Virus record (IMG/VR): IMGVR_UViG_3300043570_001741
Location: 62,001 to 126,000 of that record
Source of the DNA: a virus
Length of the DNA: 64,000 nt
Direction: 5' to 3' (one strand)
Positions 54,276 through 63,268 of the stretch are shown here, piece after piece. The notes below the pieces were generated by a model that saw only the letters and a program-made list of their open reading frames with translations, had not been told where the DNA came from and did no database searches. The position numbers and the translations under genes are program-made. Each line of letters starts with the position of its first letter. Within the stretch, counting starts at the first letter, position 1.

Positions 54276-55013
54276 TTAGACGAAAAAATTTTGAATTCCT
54301 TCTACCTCGATTCTTTCCTCATATCCACACTTGGGACATTTAAAGTCCAAATCTTTTTTGATTTTTGGCATGGTTGAAAAGAAATTTTGAATCTTCTCTA
54401 TATCATCTTGTTGTAAGTTTTCAATAAACTCCACAAGCTCTTCTTTTGGTGTATCTTTTGCATAATACATTTGATTCTCATCATAGATGTAATCAATACA
54501 ATTCGCAATGATATCGATTGTCTTTTCTATATTGTTTTCAACTGATTCATCATTGAATGATGTTTCAAAACTAGGATACTTCATAACAAGTCCTAGTTTT
54601 GGTGAAATAACAATTTTAGTAGAATGTTCTTTATCAATTGTTGGTTCAATCTCCAACAATTTTAAATCAAACTTAACTAGACCACCACATGTCTTTTCTT
54701 CACCATCGTCTTTTTTGACAATGTTGTTGCAGTTGTATTTGAGGTTAACTACCTCACCCACAGACCTAGCACGAAGCTGCATGAATAAGTGTTCAAGGTC
54801 GAATGTTGGTAATGTTTCAACATCCACATCTGATAAAATACAATTATTCAAAACTTGTTTGATAACACCAACTGTTTCTTTAACATCAGTTGATTCTGAA
54901 GCCATCATAAAAAGTTTTTGTTCTTTAACTAAGAACGGTCTAAATTTAACCGTTTTTCCCGTTGAAACCAATTTAGTTTCATATACAGGCACATCAATTT
55001 TTGGTAAAGCCAT
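54276..55013 (-). CDS. 26: Baseplate hub protein gp26-like
   Basis: 245 residues. VYETKLVSTGKTVKFRPFLVKEQKLFMMA opens it, and a C-terminal zinc ribbon (FKCPKCGYEERIEVEG) is typical of gp26 in T4-like phages; an internal NCNNI/KTCGG pair is another Cys site. The gene ends AAT TTT TTC GTC TAA, containing a T TTT TTC slip heptamer at 54282-54288. It lies just upstream of gp51 and the tape measure. Confidence 0.82.
   Translation of the reverse strand: MALPKIDVPVYETKLVSTGKTVKFRPFLVKEQKLFMMASESTDVKETVGVIKQVLNNCILSDVDVETLPTFDLEHLFMQLRARSVGEVVNLKYNCNNIVKKDDGEEKTCGGLVKFDLKLLEIEPTIDKEHSTKIVISPKLGLVMKYPSFETSFNDESVENNIEKTIDIIANCIDYIYDENQMYYAKDTPKEELVEFIENLQQDDIEKIQNFFSTMPKIKKDLDFKCPKCGYEERIEVEGIQNFFV
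54282..54288 (-). other. Putative -1 frameshift site T TTT TTC
   Basis: In the gp26 frame the bases read aaT TTT TTC, a perfect X XXY YYZ slip heptamer, four codons before the end counting the stop. A -1 slip continues through 62 more codons into gp51 and ends at 54094, giving a 306-residue fusion. No strong downstream hairpin is evident. Confidence 0.55.
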
Positions 55014-55028
55014 ATTATATCCTCACAT

Positions 55029-55823
55029 TTAAAATATTAATCTACTAACTGGTGTAATCAGTCTTTCACTAATTGAGTTACCAGCTTTGTCGAAGAATCT
55101 GGATGCTTTGTCTCCAAATAGTTGAGCTGCCGCAGCAGCAATATCATATTGACCAGAATATACCACACGGTATTTTTGGTACGCAAATTGAACCGTCAAT
55201 CGGTGAAATCCTTCTTCAGACCATGACAATGGCTGAGCAGCAATGGAAATTGGATAAGCATCAATCATTTCCACCGCATAAATTTGTTTGATAAAATCAT
55301 CATACTGAATAACCTTAATATTGGTCATATAACCAGTACCAGTGTTACCGCCTTTTGGAAAACGCAAGTTGTTGGTATCAGATGGCATAATTGCATCTAA
55401 CCAGCGGTCAAATAACTTGCGCTCATAGAATTCGTTTGTGCATACAAAATTTAATGCAAGCTGATTATATTGAGTTTGATATGGAACTTTAAATGTTGGT
55501 CCATAAATTTTAACATCAGTTGTTATTAATTCTCTACCTGGCAATTCAGCACTTTCACATTGAAGTGCCAAATATCTGGACATAGATGCATTGCTAGTTT
55601 TAGATTGGCCGTCCGCAGATTCATTGCCTAAAATTTGATTAATAGCATCTGAAACATCTGTTACAATTGTTGTTGGTAGATTTAAAAGTTTTTCGAGTGC
55701 TGATGATTTAACGAAATCATTAACGTATTGTGGAATAGGAAGAATAACCTCGAAACGGTTGTTCTTTGCTAGGCCATCTTTAGCTTTGATATTGGACAGA
55801 AATGATTGTGGTGTAAAAGCCAT
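55029..55823 (-). CDS. 54: Baseplate tail-tube initiator gp54-like
   Basis: 264 residues. NRFEVILPIP, ALQCESAELPGRELITTDVKIYGPTFKVPYQTQYNQLALNF and DRWLDAIM match the tail-tube-like fold of gp54. It should sit on the hub and start tube polymerisation, paired with gp48. It is reverse-strand and next to the virion gene at 55823. Confidence 0.75.
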   Translation of the reverse strand: MAFTPQSFLSNIKAKDGLAKNNRFEVILPIPQYVNDFVKSSALEKLLNLPTTIVTDVSDAINQILGNESADGQSKTSNASMSRYLALQCESAELPGRELITTDVKIYGPTFKVPYQTQYNQLALNFVCTNEFYERKLFDRWLDAIMPSDTNNLRFPKGGNTGTGYMTNIKVIQYDDFIKQIYAVEMIDAYPISIAAQPLSWSEEGFHRLTVQFAYQKYRVVYSGQYDIAAAAAQLFGDKASRFFDKAGNSISERLITPVSRLIF

Positions 55824-56401
55824 TAGAATTTTCCCTCTGAGTCGGCATAAACCTTACTTGTTGAAGCACCGACAAAACTTTCCATTGGTAATAATGCAGC
55901 TATATCCCACTCATCAGCTGTAATTTCCAAAAATCTGGAACCAACATGTGAATATAGATAACGTTTGATACATGGTTGCGCCTCAAATATCTTAGAAGCC
56001 GATGCCAATACGGCATAACTTAAACGCAATTTGGTGCTCTTATCAAAGTTTTTATTGGTCGCAAAACTACTCAATTTATCCAACAAAATCATCCGTTGCT
56101 TTGGGTGAATGTAATGTAAATTCAACCCTAAAAATCCGTCATTGTATTGTTCTATTGGTAGTACCAAAGGGAACCGGTCGTAGTATGGCAACGAAGCTTT
56201 CGTCTTGGGACTGTATGAATAGAAATACATTTTCCCAATTATGGTATTATCCTTTAGACGGGTTCTATCCTGTAGTAATGCTTGTCTTGTGGGATTCAAT
56301 TCAGTTATTTTAGATTGAAGCCACGAGCGTGCTTGGTTTGTTCTTGGTGTCAAACCTTGTTTCATCAACGATTGATTTATTCTGTCTAATAGATATGCCA
56401 T
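55823..56401 (-). CDS. Conserved T4-like virion-associated protein
   Basis: 192 residues. KMYFYSYSPKTKASLPYYDRFPLVLPIEQYNDGFLGLNLHYIHP, then KRYLYSHVGSRFLEITADEWDIAALLPMESF, are conserved in T4-like cyanophages next to gene 4. It is probably structural, with unknown location. It shares one base with the gp54-like gene. Confidence 0.75.
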   Translation of the reverse strand: MAYLLDRINQSLMKQGLTPRTNQARSWLQSKITELNPTRQALLQDRTRLKDNTIIGKMYFYSYSPKTKASLPYYDRFPLVLPIEQYNDGFLGLNLHYIHPKQRMILLDKLSSFATNKNFDKSTKLRLSYAVLASASKIFEAQPCIKRYLYSHVGSRFLEITADEWDIAALLPMESFVGASTSKVYADSEGKF

Positions 56402-56405
56402 TGGT

Positions 56406-56413
56406 TATTTATA
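56406..56413 (-). promoter_or_regulatory. Late promoter on the reverse strand
   Basis: Exact TATAAATA on the minus strand, immediately after the gp4 stop (56414-56416) and 5 bases before the start of the 55823-56401 gene. A transcript from it would begin within or just before that gene's start codon. Confidence 0.45.
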
Positions 56414-56860
56414 TTAAAGTCCAAGTTCTTTTTCAGTCAATATTTGAAATTGCCATCCATGTTCCTTACAGAATAGGTCGGCTGCTCGCCACTTCTCTTG
56501 ATTAATGGCGTAAGTTGCCGCCTCTTGAATGAATCGTTTTGTCTGCCGTTTCTGTACTGGCATCTTGGTTTGGGCGTTTGGTTTTACCTCAATCATTACA
56601 GTTTTTATCAGGCCAGTTTTCACTTTGAGTTTTGCAACAAAATCAGGGTAATACTTGTGCATTCTGTTGTCCACTGGAGACTTGTAAGGAATTGATAATT
56701 CTTCGGAAGCCCACCAAATCACGTTTGGATTGTCATCAAAATATTTCATAACCCTGAGTTCCCACGAAGAACGATAAATGATGTTTGACGCATCTCCGTT
56801 ATATTTTGCTGGGTTCTTTGGTTTGAATATTCCTTTGTATGTTTTATTTAAGGAAGTCAT
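56414..56860 (-). CDS. 4: Head completion protein gp4
   Basis: 148 residues, matching T4 gp4 (150). YKGIFKPKNPAKYNGDASNIIYRSSWELRVMKYFDDNPNV, SEELSIPY, YYPDFVAKLKV and MIEVKPNAQT show the PD-(D/E)XK-like core of gp4, which acts on packaged DNA ends before tail joining. It ends KELGL. Confidence 0.88.
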   Translation of the reverse strand: MTSLNKTYKGIFKPKNPAKYNGDASNIIYRSSWELRVMKYFDDNPNVIWWASEELSIPYKSPVDNRMHKYYPDFVAKLKVKTGLIKTVMIEVKPNAQTKMPVQKRQTKRFIQEAATYAINQEKWRAADLFCKEHGWQFQILTEKELGL

Positions 56861-56867
56861 ATAAATA
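56860..56867 (+). promoter_or_regulatory. Late promoter of the forward baseplate block
   Basis: Exact TATAAATA at 56860-56867 in the 32-base divergent gap, 25 bases before the gp48 ATG at 56893. It should drive gp48 through gp6. Confidence 0.65.
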
Positions 56868-56892
56868 TATAGTAAATTCTATAGGACCACAA

Positions 56893-58071
56893 ATGGCACT
56901 TTTCTCTTTAACGGACATAAATTTCAAACCGGACGCTACAAGAAATTTCAAATCATTGAATTCTTATAGTGTCGATAATAAAAGATATCCAATAGACCTT
57001 GGCGCAACAGATAAGGGACACTATATGATGTTTTTTATCAATGTCCAAAGACGAACACAATTTGAAGCTAATTATGATAACTCTGGTCCAATGCCAACAG
57101 TTCTTGCCAATGCTCAGAAAAATAACAATAATACATTGACTGGTGCACTAAGTAATGTGGGTGAAAAAATTAAATCTGTTGTATCATCTTCCATATCAGG
57201 CCTTGTAACAAATGCTGATAATGAATATGTGAATAAAGCTAGTGATGTTATTGGTCAAGAAATAAATGCTGGCTTTGGTAGATTGAAAGAAGGAAATCTC
57301 TTTCGTTCCATTAAAAGAACGAAAGATACAATTGCCTTGTATATGCCAGACACATTGAATTTTAATTATCAACAGAGTTATTCAGACGTTTCACTAACTG
57401 ATGCTTTTGGTATACCGGGTGCGCTTGCTCAAGGTGCTGCGGCAGGTTTAGATGCTTACAATGATTATAAAGCAACAGGCAGAGTTAATCTTCAAAACAT
57501 GTCTCCTTTTGCAGTTGCAGCTTTAACATCGAAATTTGGTGGTTCTCAAGGACCACTCTTTACTGCATTGACTTCGGCAACTGGTGGTGTGATTGCACAG
57601 AATCCACAATTAGAGTTAATTTATAGTAAGCCACAATTTAGACAATTTAGATTTTCTTTTATGTTCTATCCAAGGAGTCAAAGAGAGGCTAGAGAAGTTA
57701 TTGACATTATTGAAATGTTTAAATATCACCAAGCACCAGAATTATTGAATGGTACTTATGGTAGATTTTTAGTTCCACCATCTGAATTTGATATTCAATT
57801 CATGTACAATGGCCAAGAAAATGTGAACATTCCAAAAGTTTCAACCTGTGTACTAACCGGTCTAGATATAAACTATGCACCAACAGGTACTTTTGCAGCT
57901 TATGAAACAATTGATTCCAACTCACCATCAAAAGGCGGAACTGGTATGCCAGTTGGTATTGGTTTGGATTTGTCATTTACAGAAACCGAAATTATTACTA
58001 AAAATTATTACAATCCAACACTAAGACAAAACGCACCAAATCAATTTGATATTGCTAATGGAGGTGTTTAA
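56893..58071 (+). CDS. 48: Baseplate tail-tube cap gp48
   Basis: 392 residues from ATG 56893. RFSFMFYPRSQREAREVIDIIEMFKYHQAPELL and FLVPPSEFDIQFMYNGQENVNIPKVSTCVLTGLDINYAPTG are typical of gp48. The N-terminus has a DKGHYMMFFIN strand and a low-complexity region. It caps the hub and seeds the tail tube with gp54. Confidence 0.85.
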   Translation: MALFSLTDINFKPDATRNFKSLNSYSVDNKRYPIDLGATDKGHYMMFFINVQRRTQFEANYDNSGPMPTVLANAQKNNNNTLTGALSNVGEKIKSVVSSSISGLVTNADNEYVNKASDVIGQEINAGFGRLKEGNLFRSIKRTKDTIALYMPDTLNFNYQQSYSDVSLTDAFGIPGALAQGAAAGLDAYNDYKATGRVNLQNMSPFAVAALTSKFGGSQGPLFTALTSATGGVIAQNPQLELIYSKPQFRQFRFSFMFYPRSQREAREVIDIIEMFKYHQAPELLNGTYGRFLVPPSEFDIQFMYNGQENVNIPKVSTCVLTGLDINYAPTGTFAAYETIDSNSPSKGGTGMPVGIGLDLSFTETEIITKNYYNPTLRQNAPNQFDIANGGV

Positions 58072-58072
58072 T

Positions 58073-58720
58073 ATGGCAAAATACTTTAAACATTTCCCAA
58101 AAGTTTATTATACTCCAAACTCCGAAATGGAATCTTTGGATGTTTTAACTAACATCACAACAAGATTTTCTTTTGAACAGGAGTTTAAGAAAAACAGTTC
58201 TATTTACTATGAGTATAGTGTTGAAGATGGTGAAACACCTGAAATTGTTGCTGCTAAAATTTATGGTTCTTCCGAAAAACATTGGATTATTATGAATCTT
58301 AATGACATTGTTGATCCAATGTATGATTGGCCTCTTACACAAAGAAACGTTATTAAATACATTGAAGCTAAATATTCTGCCAATGCAGCTGCCGGTCAAA
58401 CAGGTTACGAATGGGCGGTACAAACCACACATTCTTATTATCGAATTGAAACACAAACAGAACCAGTTTCTGGTATATCTACGATAATTAAAAAAGAAAT
58501 CGATTCTGCAACGTATGCTAATGTTGCATCTTCAACAACAACTTATACATTACCTGATAGTAATACCATAACGATTGATATTGGCAAAGAGTTTAAAACA
58601 TATTATGAATATGAAGTTGAAGCTAATGATGCTAAAAGGTCAATAAAAATTTTAAAACCTGAATTAGTTGATGTTGTTGAAAAAGAATTTAAACGTGTGA
58701 TTGCTGATATCATTGTATGA
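58073..58720 (+). CDS. 53: Baseplate wedge gp53
   Basis: 215 residues from ATG 58073 with GGAGGTG upstream. MAKYFKHFPKVYY, TRFSFEQEFKKNSSIYYEYSVEDGETPEIVAAKIYGSSEKHWIIMNLNDIVDP (a LysM-like fold) are diagnostic for gp53. The end overlaps the next gene as ATGA. Confidence 0.9.
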   Translation: MAKYFKHFPKVYYTPNSEMESLDVLTNITTRFSFEQEFKKNSSIYYEYSVEDGETPEIVAAKIYGSSEKHWIIMNLNDIVDPMYDWPLTQRNVIKYIEAKYSANAAAGQTGYEWAVQTTHSYYRIETQTEPVSGISTIIKKEIDSATYANVASSTTTYTLPDSNTITIDIGKEFKTYYEYEVEANDAKRSIKILKPELVDVVEKEFKRVIADIIV

Positions 58721-60051
58721 ACGAAAACCAATTGCTACAACCTACAGATTTTGATATTCAGAGATTGGATCTGGTAACAAAATTTGGTTCGGTTGATTTA
58801 CGTGGCATGTTTGAAGAAATCAACCTGTATGATAGTATGTTGGCACCATGTGCAACCGGCAATATGTTGATTGTCGATGCTATTGGTTTATCACAAAAAT
58901 TACTATTAGATGGAACAGAATATTTGTTGGTGGAAATTGACAAGGGTGATGGCCTTTTTCCAATAAAAAGAAAGTATCGTGTTCATAGCCAAACTGATAG
59001 AAAGACTATGAATCAAACCAGTGAGAGCTATATTTTAAAGTTTTCTTCGGAAGAATTAATTTTCTCTGAGCAACAAAGAGTCAGTCATTATTATGAAGGC
59101 ACATATACTGAAATTATTTTGGCTATCATTAGGGATTATTTAAAACCTGATAATGTAACATTAACTGGTGTTTATGACGCTTCAAATGGTTTGAATAAGG
59201 TAGTCATACCAAACTTAAAACCATTTGATGCTATTCAATGGTGTGTCAAAAGAGCTTTAAATAATAATTCTAAACCGAATTTCATGTTCTTTCAAAACAA
59301 TGATGGTTACAATTTAAGCACATTAGATACAATTATGTCTAGTGAACCACTTTTAAATTTGACGTTCTCTGTTAAAAACTTGCCCGATGGAACATTAAAT
59401 GAAGAAATGATTGGCGTTAGACACATGCAAGTAATGACACAATCAGACTTCATAAAAAATACTAGAGCTGGTGTATATTCTGGTAGTGTTGTTGGTTTTG
59501 ATCCAGTAACTAGAACGTTGAAAAAAACAAATTACACCTTCAATGATATATACGAAGGTTCGGCTCATGCTAATCCAAATAGAATTGTAGCAAAATCTCA
59601 AACGAAGTATGGTAATAGTAACTATGATATGAATAACTCCAGAAAAATATTTTATTTGGATACAACTGAGCGACAAACTACTGCATACATTAATGAAAAT
59701 GATCCAGAGCCTTTGCAGAATCAAGACACTCCTCAACAATACATTTTTCAACGAGAATCAATTCTGCAAAATTTTGTGAGTCAACGATTAAGACTGGTTA
59801 TTCCTGGTAACTTTGCGGTAACATCTGGAAAAACATTGTATCTAAATGTACCACGTAGAGGTTTTGATTCAGATGATACAGATAATTTTGATATTACGTT
59901 AAAGGGCAAATACGCTATTTTGGCTACAAGACATATGATACGACATAATAGGTTTGAAACCATTGTGGAAGCGGTAACAGATTCAACCGAAAGACCTGAA
60001 TTTACTGCAAATCAGCAGGAGATGGATAAACAAATGGAATCGTTTAAGTAA
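58717..60051 (+). CDS. 27: Baseplate hub protein, gp27-like
   Basis: 444 residues. VDLRGMFEEINLYDSMLAPCATGNMLIVDAIGL, then a LDGTEYLLVEI barrel and a gpD-like domain match gp27/gpD-type hubs of contractile tails. It should form the trimeric torus holding the gp5-like spike. TAATG overlap joins it to the next gene. Confidence 0.82.
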   Translation: MNENQLLQPTDFDIQRLDLVTKFGSVDLRGMFEEINLYDSMLAPCATGNMLIVDAIGLSQKLLLDGTEYLLVEIDKGDGLFPIKRKYRVHSQTDRKTMNQTSESYILKFSSEELIFSEQQRVSHYYEGTYTEIILAIIRDYLKPDNVTLTGVYDASNGLNKVVIPNLKPFDAIQWCVKRALNNNSKPNFMFFQNNDGYNLSTLDTIMSSEPLLNLTFSVKNLPDGTLNEEMIGVRHMQVMTQSDFIKNTRAGVYSGSVVGFDPVTRTLKKTNYTFNDIYEGSAHANPNRIVAKSQTKYGNSNYDMNNSRKIFYLDTTERQTTAYINENDPEPLQNQDTPQQYIFQRESILQNFVSQRLRLVIPGNFAVTSGKTLYLNVPRRGFDSDDTDNFDITLKGKYAILATRHMIRHNRFETIVEAVTDSTERPEFTANQQEMDKQMESFK

Positions 60052-61169
60052 TGAAGACAGAATATAAACAACACCAAGGTATGTACCATGGTATCATTGA
60101 AGATATTGATGACCCATTAAAACTGCATCGTTTGAGGGTTAGAGTTATTGAAATACACGATGATGATAAACAAAGAATTCCAACTACAACGTTGCCGTGG
60201 TTTCAGCCATTATTTGCAGTAAACAATTCTGATAAAGCTTCTGCACCTAAACTTGGTGATTGGGTTTTGGTGTATTTTCCTGATCCTGATTCTGCACAAT
60301 TTGGTTATGTGATGGGTGTAATTCCTGGTATTGTATCTGAAGAAGAAGTGCCAGAACTTGTGGTAACAGCAAAAAGACCAGTTAAACCGGCCGGTGATCC
60401 AGCGGGAAATGTAGGTTATCCCTCAACTGCACCAACAGGTAGAAGTGTTGTCACGGGCACTGGTGTTGATAGAACAAACAACAAACTTATTCACGTTTGT
60501 GATATTACAATTGAAACGGACCGAGTTGTTGGTGCTGTAACAAGACAATTTAGTGAAGTTGTTGCTGCAATTAAAGCTGCAATAGCTGCTTTACTGAAGA
60601 CTCTTGGAGCTACAGATAGGTCTGGCGAAGTTTTGAAACTTACTGAAATTGCTAAAAATATTGCAAGAGAAATAAAAAAAGTTACTGATTTTATTAAAGA
60701 CATTAATCAAACAATTGCCGGTTATTTAAAAATTGTTGCAAAGATTAGAGCAATGATTGCATACATCTTAAACTTGCCTGCAAAATTATTAGCAGAATTT
60801 CAACAATGTTTGGCTAACTTATATAAATCATTACTTGCTGGTTTTACAACAGGTTTTGCTGATATTGGTTTAGTTTCTGATTTAAAAGAATTGGCCACTG
60901 CTGTTAATGAAGTTGGTACTGAAATTGCGGAAGTTGCTAAACAAGGTGCTATTTTGGCCAGTACACCACAACAATTAGGTGCAGTTCTTGTGGCACCATC
61001 AAGTGCGGCCGACATTAAAGCATCTGAAACCGCATTTACAAATTACATGGCATCACCTACAGCATATAGTTCATTGGTGCCATCTACATCGTCTTTGACA
61101 GCATCAACAGAAGCAACAGCTATTTCTAATGCTAATATCACAGACCCAACTAATGCGAAACTGGCTTAA
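60051..61169 (+). CDS. 5: gp5-like spike base (OB domain), no lysozyme
   Basis: 372 residues. The N-terminal OB fold (MYHGIIEDIDDPLKLHRLRVRVIEIHDDD, DWVLVYFPDPDSAQFGYVMGVIPG) matches gp5/VgrG. The middle is a helical, coiled region (TEIAKNIAREIKKVTDFIK), and no lysozyme domain is present, unlike T4 gp5. The beta-helix part is encoded by the next gene. Confidence 0.8.
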   Translation: MKTEYKQHQGMYHGIIEDIDDPLKLHRLRVRVIEIHDDDKQRIPTTTLPWFQPLFAVNNSDKASAPKLGDWVLVYFPDPDSAQFGYVMGVIPGIVSEEEVPELVVTAKRPVKPAGDPAGNVGYPSTAPTGRSVVTGTGVDRTNNKLIHVCDITIETDRVVGAVTRQFSEVVAAIKAAIAALLKTLGATDRSGEVLKLTEIAKNIAREIKKVTDFIKDINQTIAGYLKIVAKIRAMIAYILNLPAKLLAEFQQCLANLYKSLLAGFTTGFADIGLVSDLKELATAVNEVGTEIAEVAKQGAILASTPQQLGAVLVAPSSAADIKASETAFTNYMASPTAYSSLVPSTSSLTASTEATAISNANITDPTNAKLA

Positions 61170-61174
61170 ATAAT

Positions 61175-61984
61175 ATGGCAATTACTAATGAATATTCTCC
61201 ACCAGATTATAGTTGGAGACAAAGAGAGTCTGAGGCTTCGGTAGAAAATCCTCCAAAGTATCCTGACAATAACGTTACACAAACAAAATCGGGACACTTA
61301 TTTGAATTGGATGATACGTTTGACCGTGAACGTATCCGCATTCACCACAGAACAGGTACATTCATTGAAATGCATTCTAATGGTGATGAGACACATAAAA
61401 TCGAAGGCGATGGTTATGAAATCATTGCTGGTAACAAATACGTACACATTACTGGATTTTGCAACATCACTATTGAAGGTGATGCTATTGTCAATATTAA
61501 GGGCAATAAAACAGAATTGATTGAAGGCAATTTGAATCAAGTTGTTAAAGGTGATTACACACAAGTTGTTAAAGGTGAATCTAGAATTTTAGCCGATGGT
61601 AACATGACTGTTGGATGTGGTTCTGATTTTCTTGGTTCTCTGAGGTTAGTTACTGGTGACCACATGAGACTTGAGGGTGACCTATCAGTTAATGGTGGTA
61701 TCTCCGCAACAAACATTACGAGTGAAAATTGGGTTGCAGCTGGCGTGGGTGTAAATGCAGGACCATCCGGTTTTGTTTCTATACTTGGTGGTTTAGCTGT
61801 AGGTTTTCCAATTGCTATTCCAGGTTCTGTGACTGCTGCTGTGCAAGTTAAAGCACCACTTGGTTCATTTGGCACAATGTCAGCCGTATTGATGACTGAT
61901 ATGATTAATACAAAAATATTTGACACACATATTCATATGGCTAAAGGTCCAACTTCTCCACCAATTTCTGGTCCAATGATTTAA
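61175..61984 (+). CDS. gp5-like spike, beta-helix domain
   Basis: 269 residues. GHLFELDDTFDRERIRIHHRTGTFIEMHSNGDETHKIEGDGYEII, then repeated NITIEGDAIVNIKGNKTELIEGNL strands form a gp5C/VgrG-like triple-stranded beta-helix. The end FDTHIHMAKGPTSPP is typical of these spikes in cyanophages. It probably forms the membrane-puncturing needle. Confidence 0.8.
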   Translation: MAITNEYSPPDYSWRQRESEASVENPPKYPDNNVTQTKSGHLFELDDTFDRERIRIHHRTGTFIEMHSNGDETHKIEGDGYEIIAGNKYVHITGFCNITIEGDAIVNIKGNKTELIEGNLNQVVKGDYTQVVKGESRILADGNMTVGCGSDFLGSLRLVTGDHMRLEGDLSVNGGISATNITSENWVAAGVGVNAGPSGFVSILGGLAVGFPIAIPGSVTAAVQVKAPLGSFGTMSAVLMTDMINTKIFDTHIHMAKGPTSPPISGPMI

Positions 61985-61994
61985 GGAATATATT

Positions 61995-62852
61995 ATGGCT
62001 TCTTTGTTTTCCCGATTAAATTATAACTACGTAGATACCAATTCAGTTATTAGTGAATTATCTACTGAAGTGAGAACGACACTAGATTCTATGCCGAAGA
62101 TGTTGACTTCTTGGCAAGCTGCTGATTTAGCTAATAATGATACTGGTGGTTACTTTATTAATCCTTGTGCTAATGTGACAAGTAATATTTGGAGTGTATC
62201 TAATAATTTGGTGAATGTTACAAGCTCACTACAAGGCTCAGGTAATTTGACTGGTCTGTGGACTCATATTCGTAGCACTTTTGCTTACATCAGTAATAGC
62301 GCAACCGGTAACACACAAGCTGGTGACTTCCTTGCTCACACGAACAGAATTTCAGGTGTAACTTCTATAACAGTATCATCTGACCAAGGTGTTGCAAATT
62401 TACCACATTATGAGACTGCCGTTCAAACAGGCAAAGCAGTAGTCTCATTAATTTACCAAACAGAAGGTGTATCCAACAATGCACCAATTATGGGCAACTT
62501 TACGAGCTTGTTTGTGGCTAATGATTTGATATCAATCTATAATACTGTGGTCACATATGCAAATACGATTAACAGTAGTATTTCGATTTCAGGTTCTGGT
62601 AGCGAAATGGATCCATTCATTAGAACTTCCAATCTGACATTCAACACAGTAAATGCCATAGCAACCACAGCTAATTCTGCTAACTCCATCTTCTATGACC
62701 GCAGAGTCCATGATGAGCAGTTTTATAAGAATTCGTTAAGTATTCTTACAGACTACAAAAAGGCTCGTGGTGTTGGAAGTACAGGTCAAACAGAAGACTT
62801 TTTAATTAAAAATTATATTGGCTCAAGTAAACTATTATATAGGATAGGTTGA
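61995..62852 (+). CDS. Virion structural protein between gp5 and gp25
   Basis: 285 residues. It is Ser/Thr/Asn-rich with long helical stretches and FYDRRVHDEQFYKNSLSILTDYKKARG near the end, as in proteins conserved between gp5-like and gp25 in T4-like phages. It is probably part of the baseplate. An AAGGAATA site precedes it. Confidence 0.72.
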   Translation: MASLFSRLNYNYVDTNSVISELSTEVRTTLDSMPKMLTSWQAADLANNDTGGYFINPCANVTSNIWSVSNNLVNVTSSLQGSGNLTGLWTHIRSTFAYISNSATGNTQAGDFLAHTNRISGVTSITVSSDQGVANLPHYETAVQTGKAVVSLIYQTEGVSNNAPIMGNFTSLFVANDLISIYNTVVTYANTINSSISISGSGSEMDPFIRTSNLTFNTVNAIATTANSANSIFYDRRVHDEQFYKNSLSILTDYKKARGVGSTGQTEDFLIKNYIGSSKLLYRIG

Positions 62853-62863
62853 ATAAATAGAAA

Positions 62864-63268
62864 ATGGCAATAGGAATAACCACAACCGTAAGAGAATATC
62901 GTGACTTGGATTTGAATTTTAAGATTCATCCAATCAGGAAAGATATCAATAAACATACTGCTGAGATGGCGGTAATCAATTCCATTAAGAATTTGGTACT
63001 GACTCAGCATTATGAAGTGCCTTTTCAACCAGAAATTGGTTGTAATATCCAAAAGTTACTATTTGAGCCTTTGGATCCAGTATCGGCAACTCTCATTCAA
63101 CGTGAGATAACGCAAACAATTCAAAACTTTGAGCCTAGAGTTAGTGTCTCAAAGGTACAAGTATTTCCAGATTATGATAAGAATGGTTTTAGGATTGCGA
63201 TGGAATTTTTCATTGTCAACAGAACCGAACCAGTAACAATACAATTTTTCTTAGAACGAGTACGATAA
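62864..63268 (+). CDS. 25: Baseplate wedge gp25
   Basis: 134 residues. The FEPRV motif (EPR) at about residue 96, FKIHPIRKDI at the N-terminus and IEFF-like closing strands (AMEFFIVNRT) identify the gp25/lysozyme-like wedge, the nucleus of sheath assembly. It starts 11 bases after the preceding stop. Confidence 0.93.
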   Translation: MAIGITTTVREYRDLDLNFKIHPIRKDINKHTAEMAVINSIKNLVLTQHYEVPFQPEIGCNIQKLLFEPLDPVSATLIQREITQTIQNFEPRVSVSKVQVFPDYDKNGFRIAMEFFIVNRTEPVTIQFFLERVR

